The notes: generated by a model not told the origin, from the sequence alone. DNA of 36,119 nucleotides from Eximiradius proteiniborus (GCA_026415495.1 JAOAGZ010000023.1:1-36119), one strand, 5' to 3'. Counted from the stretch's first letter, positions 17,608-25,660 are shown. A program made the numbers and translations.

Positions 17608-18972
17608 ATGGAAAAAGTTTTGAAAAATAAAAAAATTGTTGTGGGAGTAACAGGCTCAATTGCTGCTTATAAATCTGCTCTGCTTGTTCGTGAACTAATC
17701 AAATCCGGTGCTGATGTTCAGGTTGTGATGACACCTGCCGCAACTAAATTTATTACTACTACCACACTCGAAAGCCTGAGTCGTCATCCGGTCGTTGTTG
17801 AGATGTTCGAAGATATTAAGCAAACAAGCGGTGCTTGGCACGTTCAGCTTGCTCAATGGGCTGATTTGATGATTATTGCTCCTTGCTCAGCAACCACGCT
17901 TTCTAAAGTCGCAAATGGATTAAGCGATACTGCACTCGTATGTGTGGCGATGGCTCTTCCACCGGAAAAACCTTTGCTTATTGCTCCTGCTATGGACTAC
18001 GATATGTGGCAACATCCCGCTACTCAAAATAATGTCCTGATTCTGAAATCTTTTGGCTACACTATCATTCCTCCTGCTGAAGGTGAACTTGCTAGTGGGC
18101 TTATAGGTCCTGGACGTTTGCCTGATATTCCTGTGTTAATGGACTATATTTTCAAATCGTTCGATTCCTTGCAAAATTCATCTTCGATTAATCCCCAAAA
18201 TGAAGCCATCACTTTAACAGAAAAACCTCTCGAAACAATTGACGAAAGCCTTGAAAAAGACAAATGGAATGCCGAACTAGAACTCGAAATGCTAAAAAAG
18301 AAAATTCATTCCAAGACTTATGATAGGTTGAAGGGAAAGAAAATCCTTATTACAGCCGGACCTACAATCGAAAAAATCGATTCCGTGCGTTTTATTTCCA
18401 ATTTTTCTTCAGGGAAAATGGGCTTTGCAATTGCTGATTTTGCTGCTGAAATTGGTGCCGAAGTAATCTTGATTTCTGGTCCAACCCAGCTTGAACCACC
18501 CAAAAATTGCAGTTTTATATCTGTCCAGTCTGCCGAAGAAATGTTTCAGGCGGTAATGCAATATTTCCCAAATGTTGATGTTGCAATATTTTCAGCCGCA
18601 GTTGCTGATTTCACTCCAAAAATCAAATTTGAACATAAAATGAAAAAAGAAGAGGTAGGGGAGAGCGTTACTATTGAGCTTGTTCGCACAAAAGATATTC
18701 TTGCCGAAGCTGGCAAATCAAAAACTCATCAATTTATTGTTGGATTTTCTCTCGAAACGGAAAATCTGCTTGAAAATGCAAAACGTAAGCTCCAACAAAA
18801 AAATTGCGATTTGATTGTTGCCAATTTGGCAAACGTTCCCGACAGTGGATTTGGCGGTGATAAAAATACTATTACAATTATTGATAAGCTTGGCAATGAA
18901 ACTAATTTTATGCCCTTGCCAAAACTTCAGGCTGCAAAAGAAATTCTAAAGGCAATTGCCGAACGATTTTAG
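17608..18972 (+). CDS. coaBC: Bifunctional phosphopantothenoylcysteine decarboxylase / phosphopantothenate-cysteine ligase
   Basis: 454 residues; catalyses two consecutive steps of coenzyme A synthesis. The N-terminal CoaC flavoprotein has GSIAAYKS, WHVQLAQWADLMIIAP (catalytic His) and APAMDYDMWQHPATQ. The C-terminal CoaB domain has ITAGPTIEKIDSVRFISNFSSGKMG, FSAAVADF and GFSLETE. The linker (about residues 185-245) is longer and more acidic than in textbook members and looks disordered. Start: ATG at 17608; an in-frame TTG at 17596 would add four residues. It is last in the peptidase-fmt-coaBC operon. Its stop overlaps the convergent phosphatase gene by 4 bp with no hairpin between them. Confidence 0.95.
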   Translation: MEKVLKNKKIVVGVTGSIAAYKSALLVRELIKSGADVQVVMTPAATKFITTTTLESLSRHPVVVEMFEDIKQTSGAWHVQLAQWADLMIIAPCSATTLSKVANGLSDTALVCVAMALPPEKPLLIAPAMDYDMWQHPATQNNVLILKSFGYTIIPPAEGELASGLIGPGRLPDIPVLMDYIFKSFDSLQNSSSINPQNEAITLTEKPLETIDESLEKDKWNAELELEMLKKKIHSKTYDRLKGKKILITAGPTIEKIDSVRFISNFSSGKMGFAIADFAAEIGAEVILISGPTQLEPPKNCSFISVQSAEEMFQAVMQYFPNVDVAIFSAAVADFTPKIKFEHKMKKEEVGESVTIELVRTKDILAEAGKSKTHQFIVGFSLETENLLENAKRKLQQKNCDLIVANLANVPDSGFGGDKNTITIIDKLGNETNFMPLPKLQAAKEILKAIAERF

Positions 18973-20420
18973 TTGTTCGGCATTTGCCACAATATTTTTA
19001 TTCCTGCTCCAATTTCTGAATTTTGCAGATATTTGCCTTTTTTCTGATCAATTTCATCAGCAAGCAGAGAAAATATATTTGCCCCTGCTCCTTTTGCAAA
19101 AAATGGGACAAGAGCATTTGTATGGCTCGTTGAATTGAACTGCATTTCTGGCATTTTGCCTTTGCCGTTGTTCTTTATTGGTTTGTCAAAAGGTTTGTTC
19201 TTTTCTTCGTCTGTTCCCGTTAAATATCCGGTTTCGTGGTCTGCTGTTATTATCAATAAAGTTTCATCCCAGGAACTATTTCTTTCTATCCAGGCAATCA
19301 CGCTATCAATTGCAACAAAGAAATCTACTGCTTCCTCAATCAAACGCCCTTTTTGGTTGCCGTGACAAGCCCAATCTATCGCTCCTCCTTCTATCATCAA
19401 GAAAAAGCCTTGCTTGTTTTGTTTTAAAGTGTTGAGTGCCGCCAGCGATACTGTTGCTAAATCAGGTATATTCTGGTTGAATGGCACTTCATAAGCATCT
19501 TCCATTGCCTGACCTTTGCCATCGAAATATGACTTATCGTCAGTTGTCTTTCTTCTCTGCTGGAATGTTTCAGCAACTTGTGCCACTCCAAGCAGTCTTT
19601 TGGGAATGAATTTCCCACGTGCAATTTTCTCAAAATCTTGCTTATTCTCAACTAAATACCACGCGTCGGGAACTTTATCTCCATCTATATCAGCAACAGT
19701 CTTCTTTTTGCCATCAACAATAAATTCAGTTGAATTTTGGGTTAGTCCAACCCATATAAGGCTATCACCAACATATTTAAAAGTTTTTGCTTGGGATGTT
19801 TTTTCTCCATCGTGGTTATAATAAGGATGTCCTGCTCCAATAATCACATCAACCTTGCTATCAAGTAGCATTTCTTTAGCTATTTCCGAATAGTTGTTCC
19901 TATGTTCGTTGTGTGCAACAAACACCGCAGGTGTAGCGTGACTCAACATTACTGACGTAACAACTCCCGCAGATTTCTTTAATTTTTTTGCAACCTCTGA
20001 TAAATTTTCAATTGGCTTTTTATTTATATCCATACCAATTGCCCCGTTATATGTTTTCTCACCACAGGCAATTGCTGTTCCTGAGGCACCCGAACAAGTG
20101 TACTGCTTCTGTATCCACGAATAATTATCCCACGCATCCTTAGTATTGTATCCTATGCTCCAGTCTAAATCCGAGTCTTCTCCTTTTTGTCCGGCTTTTG
20201 CAGCATAAGTCGAAACATACAGTTTTACCGGAAACTTATGAAACTGCTGAGAGTTATCAACTCCGCGCTGATAGTAAGTTGCAGCTTTTATTTGATTCTC
20301 GCCCATACCATCTCCTATCATAATAATCACATTTTTTGGCTTCTGGATTTGGGCAAAAGTAATATTAATTGCAAATACTAAAAAAATAGTTACCTGGAAG
20401 TATAAAAATATTTTTTTCAT
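18969..20420 (-). CDS. Secreted alkaline phosphatase (PhoA-like superfamily)
   Basis: 483 residues with a signal peptide (about 1-24, ending ITFAQ), so periplasmic or secreted. Metal-site motifs of the alkaline phosphatase superfamily are present: MIGDGMG (Asp37), HATPAVFVAHNEHR, EGGAIDWACHGN, TADHETGYL and SHTNALVP. The nucleophile region reads TCSGASGTAIACG: Ser110 is in the nucleophile position, while the Asp that normally precedes it (DSA in E. coli PhoA) is Cys109. The ATG at 20420 is preferred over TTG at 20426 because AAAGGAG sits 8 nt upstream. It releases phosphate from monoesters; whether it is Pho-regulated cannot be seen. Convergent with coaBC. Confidence 0.9.
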   Translation of the reverse strand: MKKIFLYFQVTIFLVFAINITFAQIQKPKNVIIMIGDGMGENQIKAATYYQRGVDNSQQFHKFPVKLYVSTYAAKAGQKGEDSDLDWSIGYNTKDAWDNYSWIQKQYTCSGASGTAIACGEKTYNGAIGMDINKKPIENLSEVAKKLKKSAGVVTSVMLSHATPAVFVAHNEHRNNYSEIAKEMLLDSKVDVIIGAGHPYYNHDGEKTSQAKTFKYVGDSLIWVGLTQNSTEFIVDGKKKTVADIDGDKVPDAWYLVENKQDFEKIARGKFIPKRLLGVAQVAETFQQRRKTTDDKSYFDGKGQAMEDAYEVPFNQNIPDLATVSLAALNTLKQNKQGFFLMIEGGAIDWACHGNQKGRLIEEAVDFFVAIDSVIAWIERNSSWDETLLIITADHETGYLTGTDEEKNKPFDKPIKNNGKGKMPEMQFNSTSHTNALVPFFAKGAGANIFSLLADEIDQKKGKYLQNSEIGAGIKILWQMPNN

Positions 20421-20644
20421 TTCCAAATCTCCTTTAATGAATATCGTTATTGACGTTGTTTTAACTGATTATTTTTTTGATTTCATAAGATTTGTATAGA
20501 AAATTCCAAATCTCTAATTTTTTAATAAATTAACTTGTTCAATGATTTTTTTTGTTGTTTTTATTAATTTAAATTTGTTATTTTTATTAGGAATAATTAG
20601 AAAAAATTACGATTTTTGTTATTATTCATAATAAATAATAGAGT

Positions 20645-20673
20645 TTGACATCATTTATTAGTTATAATAATAT
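20645..20673 (+). promoter_or_regulatory. Sigma70-like promoter for the coiled-coil lipoprotein / LysM operon
   Basis: TTGACA (20645-20650), 17 bases, then TAATAT (20668-20673): close to the classic housekeeping consensus. A strong Shine-Dalgarno AAGGAGGA (20693-20700) lies between it and the ATG at 20704. Both signals are stronger than those of most genes in this window, suggesting high expression. Confidence 0.55.
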
Positions 20674-20703
20674 TTGTTTATTAAACCCCTACAAGGAGGA
20701 TTT

Positions 20704-20994
20704 ATGAAATTTAAAAAGCTCATTTCAATTTTCGGGCTTTCCTCAATGTTAGTTCTCTCTTCGTCTTTGCTTTCTAATTGCACAAGAATGATAACCGAAG
20801 AGCAACTAATGCAACTGCAGGAATTACGCAAACGCGAAAGTCAGCTTAACACACAAATTTCAAACAAACAACAAGAAATTAACAAGATTCAAAGCGAAAT
20901 CAACGCTCGTAAAAGTGAACTTAAAAACTGCGAAAAAGACCGTGAATTTGTAAAGCAAAAACTTTCCCAATGGCCAAATGTTTGGCAGGATTAA
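20704..20994 (+). CDS. Small coiled-coil lipoprotein
   Basis: 96 residues. The N-terminus MKFKKLISIFGLSSMLVLSS and a lipobox-like LLSNC (Cys26; Asn at -1 is unusual) suggest a lipoprotein. Residues about 31-87 are a Gln/Lys/Glu-rich coiled coil. A single Cys76 follows, and the protein ends QWPNVWQD. The start is fixed by a strong SD 4 nt upstream of the ATG; an earlier in-frame TTG at 20674 lies in the promoter. The next gene (42 bp downstream) encodes a longer coiled-coil protein with the same Leu-x-[DN]-Cys spot and a QWPKIWQ motif in its LysM domain, so the two look related. Its size recalls Lpp-like envelope spacers, but no function is established. Confidence 0.75.
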   Translation: MKFKKLISIFGLSSMLVLSSSLLSNCTRMITEEQLMQLQELRKRESQLNTQISNKQQEINKIQSEINARKSELKNCEKDREFVKQKLSQWPNVWQD

Positions 20995-21036
20995 TTTCTT
21001 GAACAATAATGTGAAACAATCAATTAATGGAGAAAT

Positions 21037-21816
21037 ATGAAAAAGATTTTAACAATAGTTAGCATTTTATTCTTATCGGGTGCTTTTGCGTTTGCTCAAA
21101 TGCCACCTGCAAGCAAGCCTGATGCCGAGCTTACTCGCAAAGAAGCTGAACTTCGTATTCAGGATTTCCAATCAAGAGTCTCTTCTCTCGAAACGAAATT
21201 AAATGAATTGAATGCAAAATATGAAGAACTCGAAATCGAATTGAAAAATGTCAATGCTGCTCTTCGTGATTGCAACGATGAAATTAAACGCATCTTGGGA
21301 GTTTCTGATGCCGATATCGAAGCTTTTGCTCAAAAATTAGGCGTGCTCGAAGGCAAAGTTCGTGATATGAAAAGACTTAACGACGACCAACTCGCCGACC
21401 GCAGAAGCGATGTCGAAGCTTTAGAAAAAGAATATCTCGAACTCAGAAAAAATAAAATCTCGATTATGCCAAAATTCTTCGATAGAATGGTGCAGTTAGG
21501 ACGTGATATTCGCGGACTTTATCGCGAAAAGAAAATTACTACTTACACTGTTGGGACTTGGGCAGAAAATCGCGACTGTTTGTGGAATATCTCCGGCAAA
21601 ATGGAAATCTATGGCGATCCTCTCCAATGGCCCAAAATCTGGCAGGCAAATACTGACCAAATTCGCAATCCTGACATTATTTTCCCGGGACAAGTTCTCA
21701 AAATCCCACCAGCAGGACCAAAAACTCCTGAAGAAATCAAAGCTGAACGCCGCTACTGGCGATTGAAACGCCAAGCTGCTGAACAACAACAACCAACAGC
21801 TGTTCCTGGCAATTAA
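21037..21816 (+). CDS. Secreted coiled-coil protein with LysM domain
   Basis: 259 residues. Signal peptide 1-20 (GAFAFA|Q). Long coiled coil about 30-135. LysM domain about 169-224 (TYTVGTWAENRDCLWNISG, QWPKIWQANTDQIRNPDIIFPGQVLKIP), which binds N-acetylglucosamine-containing peptidoglycan. A Pro/Gln/Arg-rich tail follows. It would sit in the periplasm with the LysM domain on the wall. GGAGA precedes the ATG. It lies 42 bp after the small lipoprotein and is closed by a strong terminator, so the two form an operon. The C-x-W next to the LysM first helix and Cys79 in the coil could form disulfides (inference). Confidence 0.85.
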   Translation: MKKILTIVSILFLSGAFAFAQMPPASKPDAELTRKEAELRIQDFQSRVSSLETKLNELNAKYEELEIELKNVNAALRDCNDEIKRILGVSDADIEAFAQKLGVLEGKVRDMKRLNDDQLADRRSDVEALEKEYLELRKNKISIMPKFFDRMVQLGRDIRGLYREKKITTYTVGTWAENRDCLWNISGKMEIYGDPLQWPKIWQANTDQIRNPDIIFPGQVLKIPPAGPKTPEEIKAERRYWRLKRQAAEQQQPTAVPGN

Positions 21817-21835
21817 TAAAAATATTTATAAACAC

Positions 21836-21864
21836 AAAGGCGGTTCAAAAGAACCGCCTTTTTT
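21836..21864 (+). terminator. Strong rho-independent terminator after the LysM gene
   Basis: AAAGGCGGTTC (21836-21846), an AAAA loop, and GAACCGCCTTTTTT (21851-21864). The stem is 11 bp and GC-rich, with a U tract. It marks the end of the plus-strand housekeeping block; the repeat-rich minus-strand island starts immediately after. Confidence 0.93.
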
Positions 21865-21875
21865 CATTTAGCAAA

Positions 21876-21998
21876 CCCTTCCGAAGGTTTAGAAACCTTC
21901 GGAAGGGTAACTGTATAAACACAAAGTTGTGCTCCACCTCTAAGGTGAAGCCCAACTAAACACAAACTTCATCCGATGACTTCAAGTCATCGGATGAA
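21876..21998. repeat. Triple-hairpin interspersed repeat, copy 1
   Basis: Three consecutive dyads. H1 is a perfect 15-bp inverted repeat (CCCTTCCGAAGGTTT, 21876-21890; complement 21893-21907). H2 is AGTTGTGCTCCACCT (21925-21939) with AGGTGAAGCCCAACT (21943-21957), two mismatches. H3 is TTCATCCGATGACTT (21968-21982) with its exact complement at 21984-21998. The linker between H1 and H2 (taactgtataaacacaaag) recurs in the other copies. No ORF. It sits between a plus-strand terminator and the attC-like site of the AIPR gene. Confidence 0.85.
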
Positions 21999-22091
21999 TG
22001 ATAAAAGGGATAAACTGTAAAATTTTATTGGTTTGTCATATTTTTCAAGCATATGAATTCCTCCTGTCTATGATTTTTGAAACAAACTTGC

Positions 22092-22144
22092 GCCTAACGT
22101 TCGCGGCTATGCGCCGTTTTAATGGCGAATAGCCGCTGTTAGCA
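22092..22144 (-). other. attC-like recombination site downstream of the AIPR gene
   Basis: On the minus strand it reads TGCTAAC (inverse core) ... GTTAGGC (core, exact match to GTTRRRY). Between these are paired L-type arms GCGGCTAT/ATAGCCGC (plus coordinates 22103-22110 and 22129-22136), an inner CGCC/GGCG pair and an 8-nt loop. Unequal spacers leave unpaired bases, as in integron attC sites. It lies 15 nt after the AIPR stop in the same orientation, the normal cassette arrangement. No integrase gene is in the window and only one clear site is seen, so it could be a lone or CALIN-type site, or another kind of imperfect palindrome. Confidence 0.55.
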
Positions 22145-22159
22145 GTAGTGTTTTTATTA

Positions 22160-23923
22160 TTAATCTGCAGCCCATCTATACTCAAAGTCTTCCTGTCCAA
22201 TTGTTAAGGTTTCATTGAGTTTATTTTTAATCTCTTGTCCACCTGGTATCATTGGTAGCATATTAAAATAATTCCTAATCGCAAAATTAATGCCTGCTAA
22301 ACATGTCTTTGCTTTAATCCAGTTTTGCGGTGAAAAAACTCTGTTTTGTGGTTGTGGCTCATTTGCAGCTGCTTCAAGTGCCATATTTAAACTTATCCCA
22401 CTTATTTTTACAATCTCGTTTACCATATTAGTTTGACAGGCTTTTTCCCAGCATTTATTTGGATTTGGTACTCTGTCTGCAAGATTATTTGCAATTGCAA
22501 AACACATTGAAACTGCATATAAATGATGAAAAGGTGCATAAGCTTTCATTGCAAGCAAAGTTTCATTTAACCCAAGAGGATTTTCTTTATCCCATGTTTT
22601 GTTTATTTCTTGCATCCAAAAATTTAGTGCTTGAGCATTTTCGGGTTTGTATTCCCTTTTAAACAATTGTTCAAAATATTTATCAAAAATCTTAGTCTCA
22701 CTATATGAGATATTTGGACGCTGAGAATGCCAAGCGATTAAGTATTTGCCTAAATCAGACAAATCCAAAATATACCTTTTGTCTTTATCCGCGGGTGCAA
22801 TTTCGCCTCGTTTAGTTAAAAAGTATCCATTTGGATATTTTTGTTCAAATGATTTTTTAAGATTTAGAACACGCTTGTCATTGCTTCTCAAATCTCTTGG
22901 TTTTACAGCACTTTGAGAGTTAGTATTGATACTAATTCTATCTGCTCGCTCTCGCTGAGGAATTTCATAGAATCTGAAAAGAACAAATGTATCTTCTAAC
23001 TCTTTAACTCTTTCACTACAACTCAAAATAGTATTAAGAGATTGGCAACCATTCACTACACTTAATCCGTGTATTTCTAAATGATTGTTGTTTAAATCAA
23101 ATTTATTACAAATTGCAGTAATTCCATTATGGAAAAAGAAAAAATCACGATGCTTATCACTATAAATTGTTTGACGAATACCCTTGTTTACAGTATTGTT
23201 CAATCCTAAACTTTGACGAACATTTTTTTGAAAAAGAGTTCCATCTTTTATTCCTGGAATTGTAATACATTCTTTAAGTGGAATAGCAGCCAACAAAACT
23301 TGTGTGCCAGCAATAGTTAGAGGCATAACGTGACTTCCAGTCAAATCAATTGTATGGTTTATGGATGGGTTTTCTCGCTCTAATGCTATATCATATCTTC
23401 GCCTGATCTCGTCTTGGTCAATAACTGAAATAGAACAAACAATGTCATCTTTTTCTGACAATTCAGCTAATTGTTTTTGAAATGTAGCTAAATCTTTTTG
23501 AGCTGAACTCGTAAGTTCAGAAGTGGTTATTAATTCAAATGCAATTTCATAATCATCTTCAAGAGCCTTTGCAACTTCTGATAATTTTCGTTTTAATTTT
23601 ATGTTGGCAACTTCCTGTAATCTAACTAAATCACGCAATTGAATCCATGATGATAAAACTTCGCGTAATGGCTCGGCATCAACATTTCCATTTCCAATAA
23701 ATTTACCTTGTATAATAAAAATTGTCGATTTATCGTCATCTATTACAATTGCATCTATTTGCTTGTCATCAGCTCCATCGGTAATATCATCTTTAGTCTC
23801 ATTTCTGTCGCGAAGATGAATATTTCTTAAATACCACGCGACAAATCGCTGACCATCGTTTGGAAAATTTTGTTGATAATAATCTTGCTTGATTTCGTCT
23901 CTAATCTTTTCAAATATATTCAT
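22160..23923 (-). CDS. AIPR-family abortive phage infection protein
   Basis: 587 residues, cytosolic. The AIPR domain (about 225-480) is recognisable from VRQSLGLNNTVNKGIRQTIY, FFFFHNGITAICNKF, LSVVNGCQSLNTI and ISINTNSQSAVKPRDLRSND. The N-terminus looks nuclease-like: GADDKQIDAIVI followed by IFIIQGKF gives Asp57...Gln72-x-Lys74, the D...QxK variant of the PD-(D/E)xK fold found in Mrr-type enzymes. AIPR proteins take part in abortive infection; the nuclease activity here is an inference. A strong SD (AAGGAGGT) precedes the ATG. The gene stands alone, with the attC-like site immediately downstream. It probably acts with, or parallel to, the restriction-modification pair 4 kb away. Confidence 0.82.
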   Translation of the reverse strand: MNIFEKIRDEIKQDYYQQNFPNDGQRFVAWYLRNIHLRDRNETKDDITDGADDKQIDAIVIDDDKSTIFIIQGKFIGNGNVDAEPLREVLSSWIQLRDLVRLQEVANIKLKRKLSEVAKALEDDYEIAFELITTSELTSSAQKDLATFQKQLAELSEKDDIVCSISVIDQDEIRRRYDIALERENPSINHTIDLTGSHVMPLTIAGTQVLLAAIPLKECITIPGIKDGTLFQKNVRQSLGLNNTVNKGIRQTIYSDKHRDFFFFHNGITAICNKFDLNNNHLEIHGLSVVNGCQSLNTILSCSERVKELEDTFVLFRFYEIPQRERADRISINTNSQSAVKPRDLRSNDKRVLNLKKSFEQKYPNGYFLTKRGEIAPADKDKRYILDLSDLGKYLIAWHSQRPNISYSETKIFDKYFEQLFKREYKPENAQALNFWMQEINKTWDKENPLGLNETLLAMKAYAPFHHLYAVSMCFAIANNLADRVPNPNKCWEKACQTNMVNEIVKISGISLNMALEAAANEPQPQNRVFSPQNWIKAKTCLAGINFAIRNYFNMLPMIPGGQEIKNKLNETLTIGQEDFEYRWAAD

Positions 23924-23973
23924 AATACCTCCTTATTAATAAATTATTTTTTTTAAATTACCACTGACCGTCG

Positions 23974-24035
23974 GTGATATGAAAACGTTGTGAATTGCGG
24001 GCTTTGTACCAACACAGCGACGCAAATACCATCAC
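23974..24035. repeat. Imperfect dyad upstream of the AIPR gene
   Basis: GTGAT (23974-23978) pairs with ATCAC (24031-24035), and CGTTGTG (23986-23992) pairs with CACAGCG (24013-24019) with one mismatch; the rest is unpaired. It lies in the gene-free 175 bp between the AIPR start and the zinc-ribbon stop. It could be a decayed cassette boundary, a terminator for the zinc-ribbon gene or an operator. It lacks R-box-like ends, so it is not called attC. Confidence 0.3.
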
Positions 24036-24098
24036 TAGCCTGAACACTTGAATGAAACAAATAAACTAAAAAATTATATATACAACTTTTAGATGCCT

Positions 24099-24545
24099 TT
24101 ATCTATTTTTTATTTCATCTAAATAAGTCTTTATCTCTGATTCATTTAAATATTTTATCTGTGAATCGTTTACTGGGACATATTTTTCAGAAATATAAAC
24201 AGGTTCTTTCTTTTCACATTTAACTTCAGGATTAGTTTTTAGAAACTTATTTAGTTCTTCAATATTTCTAAATATCCTATATCTCTTGTCTCCACGTTTA
24301 TATGTCAATTCATAAATACCACATAAACCTTGAGTTAAAATTTCGGCAGCTTTTAAATACAACATAGCTATTTCCAGTGAACCAAAAGGCATAAAACATC
24401 TGGCTCTTCTTTCTCCAGCTAAGTCAATACATACAATTCTGCCACAAGTTGAACAAACATATTGTCTATGTCGTTTTAAACAATCTTCAGCACCTTTCAA
24501 AGGAGTTGCTCTCGGTAATTCACTATAACATTCTTTACATCTCAT
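24099..24545 (-). CDS. Zinc-ribbon hypothetical protein
   Basis: 148 residues, not assigned to a known family. N-terminal MRCKEC (CxxC) and CSTCG near residue 31 form a likely four-Cys zinc ribbon, with further Cys at 39 and 50. A hydrophobic helix (SLEIAMLYLKAAEIL) and a beta segment (CGIYELTYKRGDKRYRIFRNIEEL) follow, then a charged C-terminal tail. No signal peptide. It lies between the AIPR gene (175 bp) and repeat copy 2. Small zinc-ribbon proteins are common cargo in gene-cassette islands. A nucleic-acid-binding or regulatory role is only a guess. Confidence 0.7.
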   Translation of the reverse strand: MRCKECYSELPRATPLKGAEDCLKRHRQYVCSTCGRIVCIDLAGERRARCFMPFGSLEIAMLYLKAAEILTQGLCGIYELTYKRGDKRYRIFRNIEELNKFLKTNPEVKCEKKEPVYISEKYVPVNDSQIKYLNESEIKTYLDEIKNR

Positions 24546-24927
24546 AAATTATTTTATATGATTATTTCAACAGGCAGTGCGTCAGTTGTTGGCGTTACTT
24601 ATATACTCAACTGTTTGGTTATATGTCCCCTTTCTCCACATAACAAACTTACAAAAGTAATTATATTTGTCAAAACGTTAGAATTAATTTAAAATAAAAA
24701 TGTTGTATCGTAGCATTTCTGGTTCTACCCCTTCCAAAACTTCCCAACCCTTCGGAAGAATAACTGTATAAACACATAGTTGGGCTCCACCTTAGAGGTG
24801 GAGCCCAACTGAACCTACGAGTTTTTCTCAATACTCCGCATAGCTTTTCTAAAGCCATCCGGAGTCACCAACTATTGAAAATATGGCAGTTTATTTATTT
24901 ACAATTTTATATTTTTCACATTCAATT
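24546..24927. other. Gene-free spacer containing repeat copy 2 and one end of the duplicated segment
   Basis: 382 bp without a credible gene. It holds a short dyad CAGTTG/CAACTG (24583-24588 / 24608-24613). From about 24642 it matches the sequence starting near 28998, and it carries repeat copy 2. After the copy-2 hairpin it diverges from its partner, which keeps H3-like sequence that is missing here. Confidence 0.6.
24731..24810. repeat. Interspersed hairpin repeat, copy 2
   Basis: H2 is perfect: AGTTGGGCTCCACCT (24778-24792) with its exact complement at 24796-24810, 15-bp arms, 3-nt loop. H1 is decayed to a short CTTCC/GGAAG pairing. H3 is absent. The conserved linker (taactgtataaacacata) is present. 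Confidence 0.85.
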
Positions 24928-25344
24928 CTATTTTTTGTCCTGCAATGCAATATTAATTAGTTTTTCTAACTGTTCGTGGTTAACGTCTGTTAGCTTGTTA
25001 ATGTAAAGACAACCAACACCTGTTTTGAATTTCCCTAATTTCAGAAGATCTTCATTGTGTTTGTTAAAGTCGATGTTAAGATATAGCGAGAGTTTCGTTT
25101 TTCGTGGTGAGAAGCCAATGAGAAACCAATCTACTTCTCTGCCAGTTTTCGGGCTTTGATACCTTTTACTTCCGAAACCAATTATTGAATTTCCCCACAT
25201 TTTGGGTTCTTCGCCACTGATTTTTTTCATCATTTCAATAAGAGAAAAACTGTCTGCACGTTGTTGTTCATTTTCCAAATTATTAACAAAGACCTCAACG
25301 TTTGCCGTCGTTTGTTGAGTTTTTATTTTCACTAACTTTCTCAT
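24928..25344 (-). CDS. DUF1801 (YdhG-like) protein, copy A
   Basis: 138 residues. DUF1801/YdhG-like fold marked by VEVFVNNLENEQQRADSF, MMKKISGEEPKMWG, IIGFGSKRYQSPKTGREVDWF, SPRKTKLSLYLN and KFKTGVGCLYINKL. The function of the family is not firmly established. The frame is open further upstream (to 25473), but the ATG at 25344 is chosen because the second copy at 29398-29811 begins at exactly this point. About 127 of 137 positions are identical between the copies, with mostly conservative changes, so both have probably stayed under selection. It is flanked on both sides by hairpin repeats (copies 2 and 3) and carried on a duplicated segment. Confidence 0.88.
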   Translation of the reverse strand: MRKLVKIKTQQTTANVEVFVNNLENEQQRADSFSLIEMMKKISGEEPKMWGNSIIGFGSKRYQSPKTGREVDWFLIGFSPRKTKLSLYLNIDFNKHNEDLLKLGKFKTGVGCLYINKLTDVNHEQLEKLINIALQDKK

Positions 25345-25660
25345 TATTTTCTCTGTTAATGTTCTACAAAAATTGTTATGATCTTGATATAAAGTCCGTA
25401 AATTAATCGTCAACTTGTTTTGGCAACACCTTATCATTAAGTAAATATTTCTCAAATATATATTATTTTTCACTAATCAACAAAAGTTAATTTCATTATT
25501 TTGCAAGATTAGCGAAACATACGAATTAACCTCAGCTTTGCATCAAAATTGTGCTCCGTCGGAGCAATATACCCCTTCCAAAACATCCCACTCCTCCAAA
25601 GAATAACTGCATAAACACAAAGTTGGGCTCCACCTTAGAGGTGGAGCACAACTGACCATA
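25345..25660. other. Duplicated upstream region of DUF1801 copy A plus repeat copy 3
   Basis: 316 bp. The part next to the gene closely matches 29812-30000, so the promoter region was duplicated with the gene. Further right come a small hairpin TGCTCCG/CGGAGCA (25552-25558 / 25560-25566), also present at 30020-30034, and then repeat copy 3. No separate gene is seen. Confidence 0.65.

Noticed and set aside
24731-24810. CCCAAC ... GTTGGGC spacing in the hairpin repeats as possible attC sites
   Set aside because: The cores fit RYYYAAC/GTTRRRY loosely, but no matching L-type arms lie between them, and GTTGGGC pairs perfectly with GCCCAAC downstream in the opposite arrangement to attC. Better described as a hairpin repeat.
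25345-25473. N-terminal extension of DUF1801 copy A
   Set aside because: The frame is open, but copy B starts at the equivalent of 25344 and the upstream DNA is part of the duplicated non-coding region.
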